Assembly: GCA_033720735.1 (NCBI GenBank) | Contig: JAWWBX010000123.1 | Coordinates: 1-11,072 of the forward strand | Direction of reading: 5' to 3' | Length of the DNA: 11,072 nucleotides | Origin: B8-G4 sp033720735 | Lineage (GTDB): Bacteria > Bacteroidota > Bacteroidia > Chitinophagales > Saprospiraceae | In this document: positions 1-5,826 of the stretch, one piece after another | Layout of the letters: the number at the start of each line of letters is the position of its first letter | How positions within the stretch are numbered: position 1 is the stretch's first letter | Program-made: the position numbers and the translations under genes | Notes under the pieces: generated by a model | Told to the model about the DNA's origin: nothing | Database searches by the model: none | The model's input: only the letters and a program-made list of their open reading frames with translations

Positions 1-1
1 A

Positions 2-1177
2 GGCTATCATCCCGACTGGGACAGCCTCATCTTCAACTACGAGCGACCTGAAGTGGTGTCCTTCCTGATCAGCAACGCGCTATACTGGCTGGAGGAGTTT
101 CACATCGACGGGTTGCGGGTCGATGCGGTGGCCTCGATGCTTTACCTGGATTACTCGCGTGATGATGGCGCCTGGGAGCCAAACATCTACGGCGGCCGTG
201 AAAACCTGGACGCGATCCGCTTCCTCAAAACGCTGAATGAAGCCGTGTACACCCACTACCCCGATGTGCAGATGATCGCCGAGGAATCGACGGCCTATCC
301 GATGGTCTCCCATCCGGTGCATACCGGCGGCCTCGGCTTCGGAATGAAGTGGATGATGGGCTGGATGCACGACACGCTCGATTATTTCAAGAAGCCGACC
401 GTCTACCGGAAGTTCCACCACGGGTCGATGAGCTTCAGCATTTTTTACGGGTTCTCTGAAAATTTTGTCCTGCCCTTCTCCCATGATGAAGTGGTGCATG
501 GCAAGGCTTCGCTCCTGCACAAAATGCCGGGTGACGACTGGCAGATGTTTGCCAACCTGCGCCTGCTGTACGGGTACATGTTTACCCATCCCGGCGCCAA
601 GCTTCTGTTCATGGGGGCCGAACTGGCCCAGCGCAACGAATGGAATTTCACCTGGTTTCTGGACTGGCACCTGCTCGAGCATGCGCCGCACCAGGGGATC
701 CACATGCTCATTGCTGACCTCAACAAACTCTACCGCTCGACGACGGCCCTCTACGCGCACAATTACGACCACCAGGGATTCGAGTGGATCGACTTCTCTG
801 ACAACCTCCAGTGCATCCTGGCGTACGTCCGCAAAGGTGAATCTGACAAGGACGTCGCGGTGGTTGTGTGCAACTTTACCGAGATCCCGCGGCCCCAATA
901 CCAGATCGGCGTGCCGCAAGCCTATGCCTGGAAGGAAGTCCTGAATACCGATGATGCCAAATACGGAGGCAGTGGTTTGCTCAACCCAAAGCAGATCCGC
1001 GCCAAAAAGGAGACCTCGCACGGCCGGGACCATTCGATCCGGCTCACCCTGCCCCCGCTCGGGGTGACGGTGCTGCAACCGGTCTATCGCACTGTGAAAG
1101 CCAAACCTGCAGCGAAACAAACACCACGTAAAAAACCGGCCAAACGCACCACCCCCAAGCCGCGCAAGGCGGTCTGA
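2..1177 (+). CDS. glgB: 1,4-alpha-glucan branching enzyme, C-terminal part (5' end outside window)
   Basis: This is the C-terminal 391 codons of a GH13 glycogen branching enzyme, which cuts alpha-1,4 glucan chains and rejoins them by alpha-1,6 bonds in cytosolic glycogen synthesis. The frame is open to the window edge and the residues before the first in-frame Met-like codon (GTG at 53) already match the family (HPDW, IFNY), so the true start lies upstream. Catalytic residues are visible: the nucleophile Asp in GLRVDAVASMLYLDYSR (codon 122-124), the acid/base Glu in MIAEEST (about 281-286), and the third Asp in PFSHDEVVHGK (codon 485-487). A C-terminal all-beta domain follows (about 780-1080). 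The last 25 or so residues form a Lys/Pro/Arg-rich basic tail that is not part of the usual fold. The gene ends in TGA directly against the stop of the opposing LytTR gene. Family assignment is firm; the tail's role is unknown. Confidence 0.96.
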   Translation, partial: GYHPDWDSLIFNYERPEVVSFLISNALYWLEEFHIDGLRVDAVASMLYLDYSRDDGAWEPNIYGGRENLDAIRFLKTLNEAVYTHYPDVQMIAEESTAYPMVSHPVHTGGLGFGMKWMMGWMHDTLDYFKKPTVYRKFHHGSMSFSIFYGFSENFVLPFSHDEVVHGKASLLHKMPGDDWQMFANLRLLYGYMFTHPGAKLLFMGAELAQRNEWNFTWFLDWHLLEHAPHQGIHMLIADLNKLYRSTTALYAHNYDHQGFEWIDFSDNLQCILAYVRKGESDKDVAVVVCNFTEIPRPQYQIGVPQAYAWKEVLNTDDAKYGGSGLLNPKQIRAKKETSHGRDHSIRLTLPPLGVTVLQPVYRTVKAKPAAKQTPRKKPAKRTTPKPRKAV

Positions 1178-1612
1178 TCAGCGGGCGTACCGGTCAATCA
1201 GCTGTTCAACCACCACTTTCCCGGAACGGGACACGGGCACAGTCGTCTCGTTTTCCAGGTGCAGTGTGGCGTTCTTCCGGTCGTACCAGCGAATGCTCGC
1301 CGGATTGACCAGCCAGCTCTGATGGACCCGGAGGAAGGTGGCCGGAAAAACACGGGAACAGTCCTTCAGGGTGCGGGACAACAAGATGGTCCTGCCTGCG
1401 CGCATCATCACCCGGGTGTAGTTGCTGTCAGCACCGAGCACAATGACCTGAGCGGGATCGACGAACTCGGCCCCGCCGCTGACCTTGAAGATCAGCTTGC
1501 TGAATCCGGCACCCTGCGAGGTGCGGGTGGGCTTCAGCCCTTTACCAGGTTCGTTGAGCGGGACGATGCGTGGTGAGGCATTTCGTGCTGGGAATTGGCG
1601 TGCCTGTTCCAT
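1178..1612 (-). CDS. Stand-alone LytTR-family DNA-binding protein
   Basis: A 144-residue protein consisting of a roughly 38-residue N-terminal leader and one LytTR domain (residues about 40-141). The LytTR fold binds DNA in regulators such as AgrA and LytR. Family signatures are FLRVHQSWLVN (residues 93-103), the VPVSRSGK segment (125-132) and the SNYTRV strand (63-68). No receiver domain, membrane helix or PAS domain is present, and no histidine kinase is encoded in the window, so input may come from a partner elsewhere or from promoter control. The ATG at 1612 gives the full domain; no clear Shine-Dalgarno is seen, which is common in Bacteroidota. It lies downstream of parC on the same strand with a 170-base gap, so co-transcription is possible but unproven. 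Target genes cannot be read from the sequence. Confidence 0.88.
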   Translation of the reverse strand: MEQARQFPARNASPRIVPLNEPGKGLKPTRTSQGAGFSKLIFKVSGGAEFVDPAQVIVLGADSNYTRVMMRAGRTILLSRTLKDCSRVFPATFLRVHQSWLVNPASIRWYDRKNATLHLENETTVPVSRSGKVVVEQLIDRYAR

Positions 1613-1653
1613 TGGAAAGAGATTTGCCGGGTGGTCAGATCAAGATTGCAATA

Positions 1654-1661
1654 CAAAGATC
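1654..1661 (-). promoter_or_regulatory. Possible -7 box of the LytTR gene
   Basis: On the minus strand this reads GATCTTTG, one mismatch from the Bacteroidota -7 consensus TAnnTTTG. It lies about 40 bases before the LytTR ATG. I see no TTG-type -33 element at the usual 19-21 base spacing, so this is a weak candidate. Confidence 0.25.
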
Positions 1662-1684
1662 GGCCCGACAGACCCCGGCAGACA

Positions 1685-1700
1685 TCACCCTTTTGGGTGA
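1685..1700. repeat. Short perfect hairpin between parC and the LytTR gene
   Basis: TCACCC and GGGTGA form a perfect 6-bp stem around a TTTT loop. It sits about 80 bases past the parC stop on the transcribed strand. No T-run follows on that strand, so it is not a standard intrinsic terminator, although it could pause or protect the parC message. Confidence 0.45.
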
Positions 1701-1732
1701 AATTGGTCGGAATGTTGAGGAAGACGAGGGGT

Positions 1733-1773
1733 TCACGCAAAGGGCGCCAAGGGGCAGCGCGAAGTACGCAAAG
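1733..1773. repeat. Degenerate CGCAAAG-type intergenic repeat
   Basis: Four degenerate copies of a short CGCAAAG-like word occur in a row: ACGCAAAG at 1735, GGCGCCAAGG at 1743, GCGCGAAG at 1757 and ACGCAAAG at 1766. Tracts of this kind (TTCACGCAAAG followed by variants) are a familiar dispersed intergenic repeat in Bacteroidota and some other phyla. Recognition of the wider family is from memory; the internal repetition is seen directly. It begins 10 bases past the parC stop and has no coding sense. Confidence 0.55.
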
Positions 1774-1782
1774 TTGTCTCGC

Positions 1783-4491
1783 CTAGAGATCAAACTCGAT
1801 CGTATCACCCGTAAACAAGGTGCCGTTCTGCCCCTTGTCGTCGCCTTTTTTGGGTTTTGACTTCTTCCTTGTCGTCCTGGCAGCTGGCTTTTCAGCGGGC
1901 TTTTCGGCCGGCTTCCCAGCGGGTGCTTCTGCTGCGGTTTCTGATGCCGCCGGCTCAGGCTTCTCTGCCCCTTCAGGCACCTCAGGCTCGACCGAGATCA
2001 GCTTCTTGTCAGTGAGTTTGTTGCCCAGGGCCTTCCAGCCCTTGACGTCGATGAATTCAGCAAGATCCACGGTGTCTGTCTGCTTCTTATTCTTCGACTT
2101 AAAGCCGTAGGTGACTGTGGTCTGATCGTCGCCGGTGGCATAGTACAGCTTCGAGGACCGGTGGTCGGTAATGAACGGGAAGCGCTGCTCCGTGGTATTG
2201 GTCTCGATGTTGAAGCGTTTGACCATAGTCCAGCCCTTTTCCCCCTCGTAGTACAAGGCACTGATCACCATCTCCTCTTGGTATTTACCGACGAAGCAGA
2301 GTTCCTTGGCCTCCAGCTTCAGGTTGGGGTCGATCTCATTCAGCTGGTACGAGCCGTCCTGATACAGGGAGATGATCAGGTCGCCGGTGTCGAACTCGCC
2401 GAGATATTTGCCGCGCTCCTCGGTATTGATGCGGCCGCTCACCTCGTCGATCCACAGGCGCATCGCTCCCAAAGTGGATTTGCCAAGTTCCTTCTGCACC
2501 ACCTTGCGCACCGGGTACCTGGTCACAATGTTGCCCTTGGAGCCACGGCCCTTGATGCTCAGTTCCCCAAAGTCGAAATCGAACACTTTCTTCTTGGCAC
2601 GGCAGCCGGGCGTAAGCTGCACCTCCACCACTTCCGACTCGCCATTGGGGTGGACCTCCAGGTAGTGGACCCGCGAGCCGGGCGCACCGGCAGTCAGGTC
2701 GTATTCCTTGTCACGGGTGATGCGGGCAATATTAAAGCGCTTGGCCATCGTACGTCCGGACTTCTTGTCGACGTACATCATATTATAGGTGGTGCGGTCA
2801 TCGCCTTTCTTCCACACCGCCACGTGCAGGATGTCCTTGCCCATGAAGGTCTTGTCGGCAATGCGGGAGACCATGAACTTCCCGTCCTTGCGAATAGCGA
2901 TGATGTCGTCCAGGTCGGAGCAGTCCATGATGAACTCATCCTTTTTCAACCCATGCCCGACAAACCCTTCCTTGCGGTTGACATACAGTTTGGCGTTGTT
3001 GGCGATGACCTGGACGGCCTTGATCGTGTCAAATTCCGTGATCTCGGTGCGGCGCTCGCGACCGTCGGCGTATTTCTCCAGCAGGCGCTCGAAATATTTG
3101 ACGGCGTAGTCGGTGAGATGCTTGAGATCGTAATGGACATTGGCCAGTTCCTCCTCGATCCCGCGGATCAGCTCATCGGCCTTGAGGACGTTGTATCTCG
3201 AGATCCGCTTGATCCGGATCTCGGTCAGTTTGGCGATGTCCTCTTCGGTGATCTCACGCTGCAAGAGCAGGCGGGTATCTCCCTTCTTTTGGGTGGCCGG
3301 CGTTGCGACGTATTGCTCGAGACCGCTGCGGATGGCGGTGAGCACCTCCTCCCAGGATTCGCATTCCTCGATGTCGCGGTAGATCCGTTTTTCGATGAAG
3401 ATCTTCTCAAGGCTGGAGAAATGCCATTTCTCGTCCAACTCGTGCTTGCGGATCTCCAGTTCCTGCCGCAGCAGCTCTTTTGTCCTCTCTGCCGAGATCC
3501 TCAGAATGTCATCGACATTGAGGAAATGCGGTTTGTTCTCAACGATGACGCACGCATTGGGCGAGATCGAGACCTCGCAATGGGTGAAGGCGTACAGGGC
3601 GTCCATCGTCACATCCGGCGAGACCCCGGACGCTAGTTCGATCAGGATCTCCACATCCTTGGCGGTGTTGTCCACCAGCTTCTTGATCTTGATCTTGCCT
3701 TTGTCGTTAGCCTTGACGATACTGTCGATCAACGAGGTAGTGGTGACGCCGTACGGCAGCTCGCGGATGGCCAGGGTCTTCTTGTTGACTTGCTCAATCC
3801 TGGCACGCACCCGCACCTTGCCGCCCCGTTTACCTGCCTGATACTCGGTCACATCGACCATGCCGCCCGTCTGGAAGTCCGGGTAGATCTTGAAACGCTT
3901 GCCTTGCAGAGCCTTGATCGAGGCCTTGATCAGCTCGATGAAGTTGTGCGGCAGGATGCGTGTGCTCAGTCCGACCGCGATCCCTTCAGCCCCCTGTGCC
4001 AACAGCAACGGGAACTTCATGGGCAGCGCCACCGGCTCATTCTTGCGGCCGTCGTAGCTGAGCTGCCATTCCGTCGTCTGCGCGTTGAAGGCCACCTCGA
4101 GGGCGAACTTGGTGAGGCGGGCCTCGATATATCTTGGTGCCGCCGCGCGGTCGCCCGTGCGCACGTCACCCCAGTTGCCCTGCGTGTCGATCAGCAGCTC
4201 CTTCTGACCCAGGTTGACCAGGGCGTCACCGATGGCTGCATCGCCATGCGGGTGGTACTGCATGGTGTGCCCGATGATGTTGGCCACCTTGTGATAGCGC
4301 CCGTCATCCTTTTCTTTCAGGCTGTGCAGGATGCGCCGCTGCACCGGCTTGAGCCCGTCCTCGACGGCCGGCACGGCGCGTTCCAGGATGACGTACGAGG
4401 CGTAATCCAGGAAGTAATCGCGATACATCCCCTTCAGGGAGTGGACGTCGCCTTCCGGGACATCCGTGACCGGTGGTTTCTTGCGTGCCAT
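1783..4491 (-). CDS. parC: DNA topoisomerase IV subunit A (ParC)
   Basis: A complete 902-residue type IIA topoisomerase A subunit, which cuts and rejoins both DNA strands and unlinks daughter chromosomes with ParE. The breakage-reunion part (residues about 10-440) carries GLKPVQRRIL, the helix-turn-helix segment with HPHGDAAIGDALV (80-92), and the catalytic Arg120-Tyr121 in APRYIEARLT. A coiled-coil gate region follows (about 410-490), then a beta-pinwheel DNA-wrapping domain (about 500-830). No canonical GyrA box (QRRGGKG) is seen; the nearest segment is IKGRGSKGNI. That and overall similarity to Bacteroidota ParC favour ParC over GyrA. The position matching E. coli GyrA Ser83 is Ala85, while Asp89 matches Asp87; as far as I recall Ala is usual in this lineage. 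Residues about 832-890 form a low-complexity Pro/Ala/Glu then Lys/Arg-rich tail with repeated PAEK. No parE is adjacent in the window. The start is the ATG at 4491. Confidence 0.95.
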   Translation of the reverse strand: MARKKPPVTDVPEGDVHSLKGMYRDYFLDYASYVILERAVPAVEDGLKPVQRRILHSLKEKDDGRYHKVANIIGHTMQYHPHGDAAIGDALVNLGQKELLIDTQGNWGDVRTGDRAAAPRYIEARLTKFALEVAFNAQTTEWQLSYDGRKNEPVALPMKFPLLLAQGAEGIAVGLSTRILPHNFIELIKASIKALQGKRFKIYPDFQTGGMVDVTEYQAGKRGGKVRVRARIEQVNKKTLAIRELPYGVTTTSLIDSIVKANDKGKIKIKKLVDNTAKDVEILIELASGVSPDVTMDALYAFTHCEVSISPNACVIVENKPHFLNVDDILRISAERTKELLRQELEIRKHELDEKWHFSSLEKIFIEKRIYRDIEECESWEEVLTAIRSGLEQYVATPATQKKGDTRLLLQREITEEDIAKLTEIRIKRISRYNVLKADELIRGIEEELANVHYDLKHLTDYAVKYFERLLEKYADGRERRTEITEFDTIKAVQVIANNAKLYVNRKEGFVGHGLKKDEFIMDCSDLDDIIAIRKDGKFMVSRIADKTFMGKDILHVAVWKKGDDRTTYNMMYVDKKSGRTMAKRFNIARITRDKEYDLTAGAPGSRVHYLEVHPNGESEVVEVQLTPGCRAKKKVFDFDFGELSIKGRGSKGNIVTRYPVRKVVQKELGKSTLGAMRLWIDEVSGRINTEERGKYLGEFDTGDLIISLYQDGSYQLNEIDPNLKLEAKELCFVGKYQEEMVISALYYEGEKGWTMVKRFNIETNTTEQRFPFITDHRSSKLYYATGDDQTTVTYGFKSKNKKQTDTVDLAEFIDVKGWKALGNKLTDKKLISVEPEVPEGAEKPEPAASETAAEAPAGKPAEKPAEKPAARTTRKKSKPKKGDDKGQNGTLFTGDTIEFDL

Positions 4492-4501
4492 AAGCGAAGG
4501 C

Positions 4502-4509
4502 CAAAGTTA
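4502..4509 (-). promoter_or_regulatory. -7 promoter box of parC (TAACTTTG)
   Basis: Read on the minus strand this is TAACTTTG, an exact match to the Bacteroidota -7 consensus TAnnTTTG. It ends 10 bases before the parC ATG, so transcription would start only a few bases before the start codon. No clear TTG-type -33 element is visible at 19-21 bases, which lowers confidence. Confidence 0.45.
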
Positions 4510-4640
4510 CATAAGATCCAGTTTTAATGTGTTGGGAGGCTGATGTGCGGGTGCAAAACCCTCTGTTCCCGGTATCCGGCCACCCCGGCCAGTATGTGTA
4601 GAGTCAGTTGTCGTTGATTTACTTGCGAAGTGGGTCTGGT

Positions 4641-4658
4641 CAACCCCGTCCGGGGTTG
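4641..4658. repeat. GC-rich palindrome CAACCCCG/CGGGGTTG
   Basis: Two 8-base arms, CAACCCCG and CGGGGTTG, are perfectly complementary around a central TC. As RNA from either strand it would fold as a stem-loop. No T-run follows on either side, so it is better read as an interspersed palindromic repeat than as a terminator. Confidence 0.6.
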
Positions 4659-4700
4659 TGATTTCTCCGGTTCTGACCGACGGTAGCCCCCGTCTTCCAG

Positions 4701-4716
4701 CCGGCGCAACCGCCGG
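4701..4716. repeat. Hairpin CCGGCG-CAAC-CGCCGG
   Basis: A perfect 6-bp GC-only stem with a CAAC loop. It lies about 40 bases from the preceding palindrome and is probably part of the same repeat island. Confidence 0.5.
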
Positions 4717-4959
4717 TGATGCTTGTTGAACGCCTCCGGCTTACGGGGACACTCCAGATGTCGGTGGGTTAGACCCGATGTGTTCGTTCATGCAGGATCC
4801 CCAGCCTGACACCTCCGTGCCTTGCTTCGGTGACCCCGGGGAAGGCCGGGACAATCGATATGCTTTTACAGCCGCTCAATGACCGTGGATTATGTCTTCT
4901 CATCTCTTACTCCTGGCGCTCACCGCGTTGCACTCATGCAATCCCAATCCCCTCTCTTG

Positions 4960-4979
4960 CCCCGGGCTTTAGCCCGGGG
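4960..4979. repeat. Palindromic repeat CCCCGGGCT/AGCCCGGGG
   Basis: Two perfect 9-base arms around a central TT. The sequence, together with the GGGGTT/AACCCC hairpin about 20 bases further on, matches my memory of a paired intergenic palindrome (GGGCTTTAGCCC then GGGGTTTTAACCCC) scattered through Bacteroidota and Chlorobi genomes. The pairing of the two palindromes is seen directly. Confidence 0.65.
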
Positions 4980-5000
4980 TCAGCAGGTCCCACACTCAAT

Positions 5001-5014
5001 GGGGTTTTAACCCC
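5001..5014. repeat. Palindrome GGGGTT-TT-AACCCC
   Basis: A perfect 6-bp stem around TT. It is the second half of the paired palindrome starting at 4960. A further small hairpin, CGCC-AAA-GGCG, follows at 5021-5031. Confidence 0.6.
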
Positions 5015-5060
5015 GGAAAACGCCAAAGGCGAAGAGTCAGCGAATGCGAGGGTTCGATAG

Positions 5061-5178
5061 TTGTCATCCCGAGCGACCCCGCCCACAGCGGGAGATGGTT
5101 GTCATCCCGAGTAACCCCGCGCGAGGAGGCGGAGGTTGTCATCCCGAGCGACCCCGCCCGTGGCGGGGGCATCGAGGG
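5061..5178. repeat. Three tandem 37-38 bp GTCATCCCGAG repeats
   Basis: The word TTGTCATCCCGAG begins at 5061, 5099 and 5136, giving periods of 38 and 37 bases. Each copy continues with a CCCCGC-rich arm. In copies 1 and 3 this pairs with a following GCGGG or GGCGGGG arm (CCCGC/GCGGG at 5078-5092; CCCCGCC/GGCGGGG at 5152-5168). Copy 3 ends in CATCGAGGGAGG. This is the type of intergenic repeat that yields the spurious translations CHPER and VIPS found in many genome annotations. Copy 2 has lost the hairpin. Confidence 0.75.
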
Positions 5179-5265
5179 AGGCAGCCATCCGACATTCACG
5201 CACGTTTTTACCAATACCCTGCTGATTCTCGGGAAAAAGTGTGCCGGACAGGGTAACTTAGGCAT

Positions 5266-5826
5266 ATGGACATTACACTCAGATTGGAATCTGAAGAACG
5301 TGATTTCATTCGTGCATGTGTAGCGCGCGAGCGTTGGGCTCAGCGCAAGCTGTACGAAGACTATTACGGCGTCTTGATGGGTGTCTGTCTGCGGTATGCC
5401 AACAACTCTGACGATGCGATGGATATCCTGCACGACGGGTACATCAAGATCTTCAGGAATATCGGCAAGTACCAGCCCGGCACCAGCCTGATCGCGTGGA
5501 TGCGCAGGATCATGGTCAACACGGCCATTGATTACTATCGCAAGCAAACGCGACGCAGGACGGAGGACATCTCGCAGGCGTTCGGGATCCAGTCGAAGGA
5601 GCCCGATGCCGTGAGCGTGATGAGTGCCGACGAGATCCTGCAGAGCATCCAGACGTTGTCACCGGCCTACCGGGCGGTGTTCAACCTGTATGTGATCGAA
5701 GGATACGCACACAAGGAGATCGCCGATATCCTCGGCATCACCGAGAGTACCTCCCGTTCGAATCTGGTGAAAGCCCGCAGCAAACTGAAAGAACTGCTGG
5801 GCGTGCAAGCACGCGTGTATGACTGA
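5266..5826 (+). CDS. ECF-type sigma-70 family RNA polymerase sigma factor
   Basis: A 186-residue sigma factor with only regions 2 and 4, as in the extracytoplasmic function (ECF) group. Region 2 spans residues about 25-93 (core-binding and -10 recognition, with RKLYEDYYGVLMGVCLRY and AWMRRIMVNTAIDYYRK). Region 4 spans about 122-178, with the helix-turn-helix HKEIADILGITESTSRSNLVKARSKLKELL for -35 recognition. It would direct core RNA polymerase to a small set of promoters. The start is fixed within 9 bases: an in-frame TAA at 5254-5256 precedes the ATG at 5266. The 3' end overlaps the next gene by 8 bases (ATGACTGA), so the two are translationally coupled. In such pairs the second gene usually encodes the anti-sigma partner. 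The ECF subgroup and the signal cannot be told from sequence. Confidence 0.93.
   Translation: MDITLRLESEERDFIRACVARERWAQRKLYEDYYGVLMGVCLRYANNSDDAMDILHDGYIKIFRNIGKYQPGTSLIAWMRRIMVNTAIDYYRKQTRRRTEDISQAFGIQSKEPDAVSVMSADEILQSIQTLSPAYRAVFNLYVIEGYAHKEIADILGITESTSRSNLVKARSKLKELLGVQARVYD

Larger units (their letters stand above)
4510..5253. other. Gene-free intergenic repeat island between divergent parC and sigma genes
   Basis: About 740 bases with no credible gene. Short open frames exist on both strands but have skewed Pro/Arg composition, no family resemblance, and simply translate repeats. The content is GC-rich palindromes at 4641, 4701, 4960, 5001 and 5021, and three tandem GTCATCCCGAG units from 5061. 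No tRNA, transposase fragment or terminal inverted repeats were recognised. The segment 4717-4955 holds nothing I can identify beyond GC-rich runs. Confidence 0.7.

Noticed and set aside
80..1120. Open frame of 346 codons antisense to glgB
   Set aside because: It mirrors a clear, conserved enzyme on the plus strand. The antisense translation is His/Val/Arg-rich with no family pattern.
2161..3636. Open frame of 491 codons antisense to parC
   Set aside because: It lies fully inside parC on the other strand. Its length comes from the high GC and codon bias of parC, and no domain is recognisable.
3790..4527. Open frame of 245 codons antisense to the parC 5' region
   Set aside because: It is opposite the most conserved part of parC (QRDR and active-site region) and has no protein-like domain.
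4524..4709. Minus-strand frame of 61 codons upstream of parC
   Set aside because: It crosses a palindrome, has no recognisable motif and no start context. It may be part of a dispersed repeat but not a gene I can support.
4830..5060. Small plus-strand frame over the palindromes in the gap
   Set aside because: It translates the repeat elements themselves (GFSPGSAGPTLNGVLTPE), a known source of false gene calls.
5040..5075. GGTTCGATA, which looks like a tRNA T-loop
   Set aside because: The flanking bases do not form a T-stem, and no acceptor or anticodon arm can be built around it.
5061..5178. CRISPR-like array of three repeats
   Set aside because: The repeats vary, the spacing sequence is part of the repeat unit itself, only three units exist, and no cas genes are present.
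5254..5261. TAACTTAG as a promoter -7 box for the sigma gene
   Set aside because: It would place the transcription start at the ATG itself, has one mismatch, no -33 element, and its TAA is the in-frame stop. Kept only as a remark under the parC promoter finding.
4996..5547. Minus-strand frame of 183 codons overlapping the sigma gene start
   Set aside because: Half translates the tandem repeats and half is antisense to conserved sigma region 2.
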